Counted from the stretch's first letter, positions 8,042 to 15,798 are shown. The stretch is 20,848 nt of DNA from Nitrospirota bacterium (GCA_003232715.1 QIJG01000157.1:1-20848); one strand, 5' to 3'. Notes: generated from the letters alone by a model not told the origin. Program-made: numbers and translations.

Positions 8042-10120
8042 TTACTCCTTATGTAACACAAGAATTGCCAAAGACCTTTCCGGAAGTATATACCCGTCCT
8101 TTACCGCCACCGCCTCTTTCCCGGCTTCATGGATATCACCCGGCGTCTCTTTGGATGTATCAACTGTAACATGCCATTGTCCCGTGCGGGGGGCAGGCGG
8201 TACAACAAAACGTTTCTCAACAAAATCAGCATTGAACAGGAGGCATATATCCTCTTCCTCCTCCTCAGCAAGGATTATACAACCAAAGCTCCTGCCTGAA
8301 TACCCCCAGTCAGGGTTGCCCCCGTCGTGGTTGAACCACAGGATATCTTCATTGCCGTAGAACCTTTCCCTGGTTAGGACTTTATGTTTCTTTCTGAATG
8401 CAATCATCTCTCCGGCAAAACGATATATCTCCTGATTCTTCTTCAATAACCGCCAGTCATACCAGGAGATTTCATTATCCTGACAGTAGGCGTTGTTATT
8501 GCCTTTTTGTGTTCTGCGAAATTCATCCCCGCCAAGCAGCATAGGCACACCCCTGGAGATCAGGAGTGTTGCAAGCATATTCTTTATCTGACGTATCCTG
8601 ATACGCTCAATTATCTCCTCATCTGCCGGACCTTCCGTTCCGTAATTAAAGCTATAGTTTTCATTCGTCCCGTCTTCATTGTCCTCACTGTTGGCTTCGT
8701 TGTGCTTATGGGTGTAGCTTACCAGGTCATTAAGGGTAAAACCGTCATGACAGGTGATAAAGTTGATACTGTTTAATGGCTCCTTGCCTCCTTCCCGATA
8801 TATGTCTGCACTGCCGCATATACGACTGGCAAGAGCACCTGTAAATCCTGGGTCTCCACGCCAGAAGCGCCTTACATCGTCTCTGTACCGCCCGTTCCAT
8901 TCCGCCCACCTCTTTCCGGGGAAAGACCCTACCTGGTATGCACCGGCAGCATCCCACGCCTCAGCAATGAGTTTTGTATCTCTCAGGATCGGGTCCTCTG
9001 CGATTCGTTCCAGGATGGGAGGGTTTTTCATGATTTCACCGTCTTCATCCCTTCCCATAACGGAAGCCAGGTCAAAACGAAACCCGTCAATGTGCATCTC
9101 CACAACCCAATACCGCAGACAATCAATGATAAAATCACGCACTATGGGGTGGTTACAGTTCAGTGTGTTGCCACACCCCGAGTAATTCTTATAGAAACGC
9201 CTGTTGGCCTCTAAAAGATAATATATGGAGTTGTCTATGCCTCGAAAAGAGAAGGTTGGACCAATTTCACTACCTTCCGCAGTATGATTTAAAACAATAT
9301 CCAGAATTACCTCTATTCCCGCCTTGTGAAGTTCCCGCACCATGGTTTTAAATTCCGGAACCTGCCCACCTATGGTTTCAACCCCTGAATACTTTCCGTG
9401 AGGCGCAAAAAACAACATGGGGTTATATCCCCAATAGTTTTTTAATCTTTCACCGGTAACCGGATTAACACGGAGAGTGTCATTTTCCAGGAATTCCTGT
9501 ACAGGCATAAGCTCTACAGCAGTTATACCCAACTCCTTAAGGTAGGGGATCTTCTCTGTAACCCCCATGTAAGTTCCCGGGTGCCTTACTCCTGATGCGG
9601 GATGTATGGTCAACCCGCGGACGTGGGTCTCATAAATGATGGTCTCAGACCATTTATGACCGGGAGGTTTATCATTCTGCCAGTCGAAACGGTCATTTAT
9701 CAGGATACATTCAGGCATATACCCTGTGTTGTCTTCTTTAGAAAACGAGAGATCTTTGAGCGGGGAGCGGGGATCGCAAGATAGTGCAGCTTCAATATCA
9801 AGACTGTCCTGTTTGGTGACGGCCCTGGCGCAGGGATCAAGAATCAATTTATGTCTGTTGAACCTGTGCCCGTCCTCAGGCGAAAAAAGACCATCTACCC
9901 TGTATGCATATAATTGGTTTTCTTTAACACCCTCTACCCGGATGTGCCATATATCGCCTGTTTTATTCTGAGAGGGGTCAAGTTGTACGGTTTGTGCGGG
10001 GTCAGGATCAAACAATAACAGGCTGACAGCCGTGGCATGCCTGCTGAGAAGGGCAAAATTAGCCCCGCTTCCGTGCAGATATGCCCCCGGGGGGAGTGGA
10101 TAACCATCAGAAGTCTTCAT
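8042..10120 (-). CDS. glgX: Glycogen debranching enzyme GlgX (isoamylase-type, GH13)
   Basis: GlgX hydrolyses alpha-1,6 branches of glycogen limit dextrins. An N-terminal CBM48-like domain (GAYLHGSGANFALLSRHATA) precedes a GH13 barrel with the four conserved regions: DIVLNHT, GFRFDLAS (nucleophile Asp), IAEAWDAAG (acid/base Glu) and FITCHDGFTLNDL. YNPMLFFAPHGKYS and LLGGDEFRRTQKGNNNAYCQD are typical of GlgX/isoamylase. I place the start at the ATG of MKTSDGYPLPPG (10118-10120), giving 692 residues. GGAGAGGGGG lies 9 bases upstream, the preceding 25 codons (to an ATG at 10195) lack family similarity and a ribosome site, and the inferred transcription start (about 10192) would be downstream of that earlier ATG. 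It heads the glycolytic run behind a Crp/Fnr-type promoter. No glgP is visible. Confidence 0.95.
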   Translation of the reverse strand: MKTSDGYPLPPGAYLHGSGANFALLSRHATAVSLLLFDPDPAQTVQLDPSQNKTGDIWHIRVEGVKENQLYAYRVDGLFSPEDGHRFNRHKLILDPCARAVTKQDSLDIEAALSCDPRSPLKDLSFSKEDNTGYMPECILINDRFDWQNDKPPGHKWSETIIYETHVRGLTIHPASGVRHPGTYMGVTEKIPYLKELGITAVELMPVQEFLENDTLRVNPVTGERLKNYWGYNPMLFFAPHGKYSGVETIGGQVPEFKTMVRELHKAGIEVILDIVLNHTAEGSEIGPTFSFRGIDNSIYYLLEANRRFYKNYSGCGNTLNCNHPIVRDFIIDCLRYWVVEMHIDGFRFDLASVMGRDEDGEIMKNPPILERIAEDPILRDTKLIAEAWDAAGAYQVGSFPGKRWAEWNGRYRDDVRRFWRGDPGFTGALASRICGSADIYREGGKEPLNSINFITCHDGFTLNDLVSYTHKHNEANSEDNEDGTNENYSFNYGTEGPADEEIIERIRIRQIKNMLATLLISRGVPMLLGGDEFRRTQKGNNNAYCQDNEISWYDWRLLKKNQEIYRFAGEMIAFRKKHKVLTRERFYGNEDILWFNHDGGNPDWGYSGRSFGCIILAEEEEEDICLLFNADFVEKRFVVPPAPRTGQWHVTVDTSKETPGDIHEAGKEAVAVKDGYILPERSLAILVLHKE

Positions 10121-10198
10121 ATTTATAAACCCCCTCTCCTGCGCGGCGGGATATGTTAACAATAGATTTCCTGCCTGTTTCGGGTAGCTGTTCATCTT

Positions 10199-10242
10199 AT
10201 AATAAATCCATATAGCATCTTGTTTCTGCTACTTAAGTAACA
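10199..10242 (-). promoter_or_regulatory. Putative class II Crp/Fnr-activated promoter of the glgX-glycolysis run
   Basis: The near-perfect palindrome TGCTACTTAAGTAACA (10227-10242, centre 10234.5) differs at only two of 16 positions from the box at 577-592, and both share the flanking TTC. A good -10 hexamer TATTAT (10204-10199) lies 30 bases from the box centre; the spacing at the other site agrees within one base. This predicts a transcription start near 10192 and a leader of about 70 nt before the ATG at 10120. Which regulator binds, and whether it activates, is not shown by sequence. Confidence 0.62.
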
Positions 10243-10363
10243 TAACTGAAAAACTTTACCTGCAAAACGATTCGCGGGGTATCGACCGCCCTTTGTAGCC
10301 CTTATATGTAATATTTCCTCCCGGACGGGTTTTAACGGGGAATGTCTTGATGAGTCTGATGAT

Positions 10364-11095
10364 TCATCTTTTGCCCCTGGATCTCAGATGTTCTCCGAGC
10401 TTTTCCCCCAGGGCATGTAGTTCATTAACTTCTACATGGCCCCTGCGGGCAGTAATGATGCCCTCCCTTTTAAACTCCTGCAGGTGTCTGTTCACAACCG
10501 TCCGGACAGACCCGATCATGCTTGCCAGCTCTTCATGAGAAAAATCGTATATGAGCTTCAATCCTGGATGAGGATTGCTGCTCTGCGTTGTATGCTGGAG
10601 GAAGAGTTTAGCTAAACGGGTCTCTGTATCATGGAGTGCCAGATCAGACGCAAGCTCGGATATTTGACGTAATTGTTGCCCAAGATAAGGCAGGAATGCC
10701 TTGTTGAATTCAGGGTGTTTTTCTATCCAGTCATGTATGGTATCAATGGGAGATGACAGGACTTCAAGGTCATCCATGGCCACTACCGCTATATTGTGTT
10801 TCTTGCCATCAAGAAGCGATACCACATCAAACCCATCTCCGGAACCCAACAGAAAAAGGATAAACTCCCTTCCAGTGTCAGGGTTGGTTCGTGTAATTTT
10901 CACCCGTCCGGATATTAATACATAAAACCTCCGGACGGTCTCCTCCGGGTCCATTATAGTGGCCCCGCTTCGCCAGGTCTCCATGCGGAATGACAACAGC
11001 ATGTCCTGAATGACAGGCTTGGCAAGATTGCCGAACAATGCCGACTCTTTCAGTGCTTTCAGGGTGTGAGGATAAAATGGTGAATCAGGTTTCAC
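10364..11095 (-). CDS. Crp/Fnr-family transcriptional regulator (paralogue 2)
   Basis: This 243-residue Crp/Fnr protein starts at GTG (11093-11095) behind a strong AAGGAGGGA. It shares the opening MKPDSPFY, the ISGRxKxTR barrel segment, GDGFDVVSLLDGKKHN, DTIHxWI and the SHEELAxMIGSVR helix-turn-helix with the protein at 663-1388 (about 65% identity by hand count). It has no cysteine, hence no iron-sulphur cluster, and it lacks the Crp cAMP-contact signature. The recognition helix reads RTVVNRHLQ against RVVVSRYLQ in paralogue 1, so DNA specificity may be close but not identical. Its stop is followed by 168-244 bp containing the glgX promoter. Local regulation of glgX and downstream genes is an inference from adjacency and the palindromes. 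Confidence 0.88.
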   Translation of the reverse strand: MKPDSPFYPHTLKALKESALFGNLAKPVIQDMLLSFRMETWRSGATIMDPEETVRRFYVLISGRVKITRTNPDTGREFILFLLGSGDGFDVVSLLDGKKHNIAVVAMDDLEVLSSPIDTIHDWIEKHPEFNKAFLPYLGQQLRQISELASDLALHDTETRLAKLFLQHTTQSSNPHPGLKLIYDFSHEELASMIGSVRTVVNRHLQEFKREGIITARRGHVEVNELHALGEKLGEHLRSRGKR

Positions 11096-11333
11096 TTGTA
11101 TCCCTCCTTGGTTTTCGTACAGAAGAACTCTTTTATACCCCGGAATATTCTTTTTTTGTCATTCACCCCTATAGATAACCCTGATACATAAAGAGACTTA
11201 TTATAGCTTTATAGCTGAATTTTATGCCTGAATCGGGCAACTTCAGATTGCCGGATTATTCTGTCTTGTAAGTTAACCTTATTTCGTGACCATTTATTTA
11301 TGGAAGAAGCATCAAATATCCTCGGGTGATAGA

Positions 11334-11362
11334 TTGCCTTATTGAAGGGAAAACTTTAATAT
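11334..11362 (+). promoter_or_regulatory. Weak sigma-70-like promoter candidate for the helicase gene
   Basis: TTGCCT (11334-11339) and TAATAT (11357-11362) are separated by 17 bases and match the consensus at 4/6 each. The leader to the start codon would be about 130 nt and include the hairpin at 11418-11448. Chance occurrence in AT-rich sequence is quite possible. Confidence 0.25.
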
Positions 11363-11417
11363 AGATTGTCCGATGCTTTACTCCGGTATTCCTGTCAGGT
11401 ATGGAAAAAAACAGAGA

Positions 11418-11448
11418 GGGCGGACACAGGGGTCTGCCCCTACGGGCA
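11418..11448. repeat. REP-like hairpin with two alternative stems
   Basis: GGGCGGAC (11418-11425) pairs with GTCTGCCC (11432-11439) around a 6-base loop, with one G-T wobble. Alternatively TGCCC (11435-11439) pairs with GGGCA (11444-11448) around CTAC. The sequence resembles a common dispersed 'GGGGC..CCCCTACGGG' intergenic repeat of environmental bacteria (recalled, not searched). It sits 50 bases before the helicase start. Confidence 0.5.
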
Positions 11449-11500
11449 ACCCGTTTTTCGGAGTAGCAGGGTGAGCGCCTGAAAGGAAATATAAACATTG

Positions 11501-13519
11501 ATGGATATATATACAAAATTGTCACGTCTCAATCCCAGACAGAAGGAGGCGGTCATGCATACCGATGGTCCGCTCCTTATCCTTGCCGGGGCAGGCTCCG
11601 GAAAGACAAGGGTAATAACCATGAGGACCGCATACCTGATACACACGGGGGTGAGGGCCGGGTCCGTCCTGGCGGTCACATTTACCAACAAGGCTGCGAG
11701 GGAGATGAAGAAAAGGGTAAAGTCTATGGTAAGCGGCAGGAATGCAACACCGGTTATCTCAACATTTCATTCCCTCTGCCTCAGGATCCTGAGGCGGGAG
11801 ATCGAACAGATAGGATACAGCAAAGACTTCACCATCTACAACACCTCGGAGCAGGTTTCACTTCTGAGAAGTATCCTCTCTGATATTGAATTCTACGACA
11901 GGAGTTTTAAGGTCGAATCCATCCTCGAGAGGATCAGCAGGACAAAGAACGATTTCGACCCGCCGGACACCGTTGTGTCCGGAGATCCGATAGAAGAGGC
12001 ACTGGCAATGATTTATCCCCGGTATCTTGAGGCCCTGAAGTCGATGAACGTCCTTGACTTTGATGACCTCCTCCTGCTCACACTGAGGCTCTTCAGAGAG
12101 CATTCCGGCGTCCTCGAAAAGTACAGGGAGCGGTTCAGGTATCTGATGGTCGATGAGTATCAGGATACGAACCGTGTTCAGTATGACTTTATCAAACTCC
12201 TCGCTGGACAGAGAAGGAACCTCTGCGTAGTCGGGGACGACGACCAGTCCATATACGGCTGGAGGGGCGCTGATATCGGCAATATCCTCAATTTCGAGAA
12301 GGACTTCCCGGGCACTGTAACGGTAAGGCTCGAACAGAATTACCGCTCTGTAGGCCATATCCTCAAGGCGGCAAACGGGGTGATAGGGAACAACAGCAGG
12401 AGGATGGAAAAATCCCTCTGGACAGACAGGGGCGACGGCCCAAAGGTCAATATATTCAAAGCCGTTGATACAGACGATGAGGCGGACTGGATAGTCAACA
12501 GGATCTCGATGATAATGTGCGAGAAGAATATGCCGGCAGAGGATATCGCTATCATTTACAGGGCGAATATCTTTTCAAGGCCTTTTGAAGAGGCACTGAG
12601 GAGGCAGAGGATACCCTATTCGGTAGTAGGCGGGACGAGTTATTTCGAACGCAAGGAGGTCAGGGACCTCACGGCCTGGCTCAAGATAATAGCAAACCCC
12701 ACAGACGACCAAAGCCTCCTGAGGGCGGCCGGCGCACCGAAGAGGGGGATTGGACCGGCAGCGCTTGTCCTGCTTTTTGATCATGCGCGGGCCAATTCGG
12801 CAGGTCTTCTTGATGCCTTCGGGAAGGCGACCGGGATTGAGGGCCTGAGCCAAAAGGCAGTCACCTCGGCTGAAATCCTTTTTGAACTTATCAGCCGTTA
12901 CCGGGATATCTTCAGGGAGGGCAGGGAGATGGGCAATACCCTCAAGGCCCTGATCGAGGAGATCGATTACAGGGATTATATAATCAAGCTCTATAAAACC
13001 CCTGAGACGGCATTCAGGAAGATAGAAAACCTCAATGGATTAGTCGATTCAATAACCCGCTATGAATCGGTGGAGGATTCGCCTTCCCTTCACGGGTTCC
13101 TTGAGACAATGGCACTCACAGACCTGCTCAAAGAGAAAGAGGAAAAAGGAGGGCGGGGCGTAACCCTGATATCCTTCCACTCTTCAAAGGGACTGGAGTT
13201 CCCCGTGGTATTTATCGCAGGCACGGAGGAGGATATACTGCCGCACAGGAAATCAGCGGACAGGGACGAAGGGATAGAGGAAGAGAGAAGACTCTTCTAT
13301 GTGGGAATAACCAGGGCAAGGGACGAGCTGTACATTACATATACAGAGCAGAGGTTGAAGTATGGAAAGAAGACACGTTCTGAGCCCTCCAGGTTTTTAG
13401 AGGAGATCCCTGAGGAGGCAATCAGCCGGCTCGACAGGTTTGAGGAACTTGATCCCGAAGAGGAGAAGGCCTACGTGAAGAAGTTATACGCCAACTTGAT
13501 GGCGAAACTCGAAGACTGA
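11501..13519 (+). CDS. UvrD/Rep/PcrA-type superfamily 1A DNA helicase
   Basis: This is an ATP-dependent 3'-5' DNA helicase for repair and replication-fork rescue. All SF1A motifs are present: Q-motif LNPRQKEAV, Walker A AGAGSGKT (about residues 30-37), motif Ia TFTNKAAREM, Walker B DEYQDTN (about 217), motif III GDDDQSIYGWRGAD, EQNYRS, motif V SFHSSKGLEF (about 560) and motif VI VGITRARDELY (about 600). At about 672 residues it is Rep-sized and lacks the longer C-terminal tail that PcrA/UvrD use for partner binding, so the subtype is left open. The start is either ATG 11501 or the adjacent in-frame TTG 11498; GAAAGGA at 11481-11487 serves both. It is transcribed away from the regulator and appears monocistronic. 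Confidence 0.94.
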   Translation: MDIYTKLSRLNPRQKEAVMHTDGPLLILAGAGSGKTRVITMRTAYLIHTGVRAGSVLAVTFTNKAAREMKKRVKSMVSGRNATPVISTFHSLCLRILRREIEQIGYSKDFTIYNTSEQVSLLRSILSDIEFYDRSFKVESILERISRTKNDFDPPDTVVSGDPIEEALAMIYPRYLEALKSMNVLDFDDLLLLTLRLFREHSGVLEKYRERFRYLMVDEYQDTNRVQYDFIKLLAGQRRNLCVVGDDDQSIYGWRGADIGNILNFEKDFPGTVTVRLEQNYRSVGHILKAANGVIGNNSRRMEKSLWTDRGDGPKVNIFKAVDTDDEADWIVNRISMIMCEKNMPAEDIAIIYRANIFSRPFEEALRRQRIPYSVVGGTSYFERKEVRDLTAWLKIIANPTDDQSLLRAAGAPKRGIGPAALVLLFDHARANSAGLLDAFGKATGIEGLSQKAVTSAEILFELISRYRDIFREGREMGNTLKALIEEIDYRDYIIKLYKTPETAFRKIENLNGLVDSITRYESVEDSPSLHGFLETMALTDLLKEKEEKGGRGVTLISFHSSKGLEFPVVFIAGTEEDILPHRKSADRDEGIEEERRLFYVGITRARDELYITYTEQRLKYGKKTRSEPSRFLEEIPEEAISRLDRFEELDPEEEKAYVKKLYANLMAKLED

Positions 13520-13596
13520 ACAACCATTTATCTCCGGGGCCGGTATATTTTAGAATAGTGGGGGGGTAAAGGGGATTGAAATAGGTGAGTTACTGG

Positions 13597-13614
13597 TAGT
13601 ACACTAATAGTACA
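13597..13614. repeat. Direct repeat TAGTACA x2 upstream of ftsH
   Basis: TAGTACA occurs at 13597-13603 and 13608-13614, an 11-bp period of about one helical turn, suggestive of tandem protein contacts on one DNA face. It lies about 92-109 bases before the ftsH start. Function unknown. Confidence 0.35.
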
Positions 13615-13627
13615 GTGAATCAGGGGA

Positions 13628-13644
13628 TACTTATCAATTAAGTA
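13628..13644. promoter_or_regulatory. 17-bp dyad TACTTA-N5-TAAGTA upstream of ftsH
   Basis: TACTTA (13628-13633) and TAAGTA (13639-13644) form a perfect inverted repeat around TCAAT, 62 bases before the ftsH ATG. The half-sites equal the inner part of the glgX Crp/Fnr-type box (TACTTAAGTA), but the spacing is wider, so I do not call it the same operator. A candidate operator only. Confidence 0.35.
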
Positions 13645-13705
13645 GGCCGGGGCTCTTCAATAAAAAGTTTTGCCATATGATCCAACGCTTAATAACGTTT
13701 AATAC

Positions 13706-15589
13706 ATGACTGATATCAAAGAAACTATAACTGACAGGATTAAAAGGCCGGAGTGGAGATTCGGCATTGCCCTTTTGCTCATTGTTCTTTTTTTATTTTT
13801 CTGGGGACAGTTTTATAATGTACAAGCCCCTGAAAAATATGAGATTAGTTACAGCCGTTTTATTGACCAACTTAACACCGGTAACATAAAATCCGTAACT
13901 ATAAAGAAGCTGCAGGTCAGCGGGGAGTTTGTTAAGGGGATAAAAATAACTCTGCCTGACAAAAAAGAAACTGCAGATGCAAAATACTTCCACACCTTTC
14001 TGCCTTCATTCCAGGGCGAAGGACTCCTCTCAAAGCTTGAAGACAAGGATGTAGTTATAAATGTTAAATCTCCGGAGGAGGTCTCTTTTTTTGGAAAGTT
14101 TTTACTTGGGATCCTGCCGTGGGTTTTGATTATCGGTATCTGGGTATTCATAATGAGGAAAGCACAACAGGGTCAGGGAGGCCCCGGAGGTCTCTTTTCT
14201 TTCGGTTCAAGCAAGGCCAAACTTTATGATGTTACAAAACCCACCGTAACTTTCAGGGATGTGGCCGGGATGGAGAATGTAAAACAGGAGCTGAAGGAAA
14301 CTGTAGAGTTCCTGAAGAATCCCTCTGAGTATAAAAAACTTGGGGCAAAAGTCCCCAGGGGTGTGCTTTTAGTAGGTCCACCCGGCACGGGTAAGACTCT
14401 CCTTGCACGCTCGGTAGCAGGTGAAGCAGGTGTGCCTTTTTACAGCAGCAGTGCATCTGAGTTTATAGAGATGTTTGTAGGCGTAGGGGCCGCCCGTGTC
14501 AGGGACATGTTCCGTAAGGCAAAAGCCTCACAGCCAAGCATAATTTTTATCGACGAGATTGATGCCGTCGGGCGCACCCGTGGAACAGGCCTTGGAGGCG
14601 GGCATGATGAAAGGGAACAGACGCTGAATCAGCTTTTAAGTGAAATGGATGGATTTGAGACTCACGAAGAGGTAATTGTTATGGCGGCAACAAACAGGCC
14701 GGATGTCCTTGACCCTGCCCTTCTCAGGCCGGGCCGTTTTGACAGGCATATCGTTATTGACAGGCCCGGGTGGAGGGATCGTAAGGCCATTCTTGAGATT
14801 CATATCAGGGATAAGGTGCCGGCGGACGATATTGACCTTGAAATCATAGCGAAAGGGACTCCCGGGATGACAGGTGCAGACCTTGAGAACCTTGTGAATG
14901 AGGCCGCCCTTATTGCGGTACGAAAGAAAAAAGATAAAATAGATGCAAGTGATTTTGACGAGGCAAGGGATAAAATCCTGATGGGTACGGTAAGGGAAGA
15001 ACCTGTCAGTAAAATGGAAAGACGGATAACCGCATACCATGAGGCAGGACACGCACTTGTCGCCTATATGTTGCCGAATACCGATCCCATATACAAAGTC
15101 AGCATACTGCCTCGCGGAATGGCTATGGGTGTAACTCAACTCCTGCCCGAAGAAGACAGACATTATTATCCCAGGAGATACCTTATGAGCAAACTGAGCG
15201 TAGCCCTTGCCGGAAGGGTTGCTGAGAAAACCGCCTTTAATGACGTGAGCACGGGAGCACAGAATGACCTGAAAGAAGCGACTTCCCTTGCAGAGAAGAT
15301 GGTAGCTCAGTGGGGTATGAGTGATAAAGTTGGTCCCCTGAACCTTGGGAGGGGAGAGGAACATCCGTTTTTAGGAAGAGAACTTGCCCAGCCCAAACAC
15401 TACAGTGAGGAGATGACATGGCTTATGGACCAGGAGATACGGAGGTTCATAACCGAGGCGGAATCCAAGGCTGAGGAAGTATTGGACAATAACAGGAAAG
15501 TCCTTGATAATTTAGCAGAGGCGCTTATAAAAGATGAAGTTCTGGACAGAGATGATGTGGATCGCATAATAAAGGAGTCAAAAGAATAA
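13706..15589 (+). CDS. ftsH: ATP-dependent zinc metalloprotease FtsH
   Basis: FtsH is a hexameric inner-membrane AAA+ protease for quality control and regulated proteolysis. The 627 residues contain TM1 (about 19-37, FGIALLLIVLFLFFWGQFY), an extracytoplasmic domain, TM2 (about 131-149, LLGILPWVLIIGIWVFIM), the AAA module with Walker A GPPGTGKT (about 223), Walker B IIFIDEIDA (about 280) and the second region of homology ending RPGRFDRHI, then the zinc site HEAGH (about 445) with the third-ligand region STGAQNDLKEAT. The start is fixed because an in-frame TAA lies two codons upstream, yet there is no clear Shine-Dalgarno sequence; the leader is AT-rich (TTTAATAC next to ATG), so leaderless or weak initiation is possible. 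It stands alone in its orientation after the helicase. Confidence 0.97.
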   Translation: MTDIKETITDRIKRPEWRFGIALLLIVLFLFFWGQFYNVQAPEKYEISYSRFIDQLNTGNIKSVTIKKLQVSGEFVKGIKITLPDKKETADAKYFHTFLPSFQGEGLLSKLEDKDVVINVKSPEEVSFFGKFLLGILPWVLIIGIWVFIMRKAQQGQGGPGGLFSFGSSKAKLYDVTKPTVTFRDVAGMENVKQELKETVEFLKNPSEYKKLGAKVPRGVLLVGPPGTGKTLLARSVAGEAGVPFYSSSASEFIEMFVGVGAARVRDMFRKAKASQPSIIFIDEIDAVGRTRGTGLGGGHDEREQTLNQLLSEMDGFETHEEVIVMAATNRPDVLDPALLRPGRFDRHIVIDRPGWRDRKAILEIHIRDKVPADDIDLEIIAKGTPGMTGADLENLVNEAALIAVRKKKDKIDASDFDEARDKILMGTVREEPVSKMERRITAYHEAGHALVAYMLPNTDPIYKVSILPRGMAMGVTQLLPEEDRHYYPRRYLMSKLSVALAGRVAEKTAFNDVSTGAQNDLKEATSLAEKMVAQWGMSDKVGPLNLGRGEEHPFLGRELAQPKHYSEEMTWLMDQEIRRFITEAESKAEEVLDNNRKVLDNLAEALIKDEVLDRDDVDRIIKESKE

Positions 15590-15631
15590 GTTTGCTAATG
15601 AGTTCTGTCATAACAATTTATAAATATAACA

Positions 15632-15651
15632 CCCTGCTGTCTCTGCCGCAG
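15632..15651. repeat. Direct repeat, copy 1
   Basis: The 20-base CCCTGCTGTCTCTGCCGCAG matches 15777-15796 at 19 of 20 positions. The two copies are 145 bp apart in the same orientation and flank the 73-bp palindromic element. Confidence 0.6.
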
Positions 15652-15663
15652 TTCCATATTTCT

Positions 15664-15736
15664 GTCATTCTGGCTTGTCCAGAATCTTTCTTGTGATCCC
15701 GAACAAGTCGAAGGATTCCCGACAAGCGGGAATGAC
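15664..15736. repeat. 73-bp palindromic dispersed-repeat-like element
   Basis: Terminal inverted repeats GTCATTC (15664-15670) and GAATGAC (15730-15736) bound two internal hairpins: ATTCTGG-cttgt-CCAGAAT (15667-15685) and ATTCCCG-acaag-CGGGAAT (15715-15733). The composition (CATTCTGGCTTGTCCAGAAT, GATTCCCGACAAGCGGGAAT) is like REP/MITE-type intergenic repeats seen in many environmental genomes. Copy number cannot be judged from one window. Confidence 0.6.
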
Positions 15737-15776
15737 ACCGAAAATAGACATACAATTTCAAGCCACTATGACGACG

Positions 15777-15798
15777 CCCTGCGGTCTCTGCCGCAGGG
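15777..15798. repeat. Direct repeat, copy 2, forming an 8-bp hairpin
   Basis: CCCTGCGG (15777-15784) pairs perfectly with CCGCAGGG (15791-15798) around TCTCTG. There is no T-run on either side, so it is not an intrinsic terminator. It is the better-paired partner of the copy at 15632-15651, which lost pairing by one substitution and a different right end. Confidence 0.55.

Larger units (their letters stand above)
11096..11497. other. 402-bp divergent intergenic region
   Basis: This gene-free stretch lies between the minus-strand regulator and the plus-strand helicase. It contains the ribosome site of the regulator (about 11101-11109), a short tandem TTATAGC/TTTATAGC (11201-11215), a weak plus-strand promoter candidate (11334-11362) and a hairpin repeat (11418-11448). 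I see no convincing Crp/Fnr-type palindrome and no RNA gene here. Confidence 0.6.

Noticed and set aside
10121..10195. N-terminal extension of GlgX from the ATG at 10195
   Set aside because: No ribosome site, no family similarity, and it lies upstream of the inferred transcription start.
14636..15364. 242-codon minus-strand ORF opposite ftsH
   Set aside because: Antisense shadow of ftsH; composition and lack of any motif argue against coding.
15777..15798. Intrinsic terminator of ftsH
   Set aside because: The stem is strong but no T-run follows on the plus strand.
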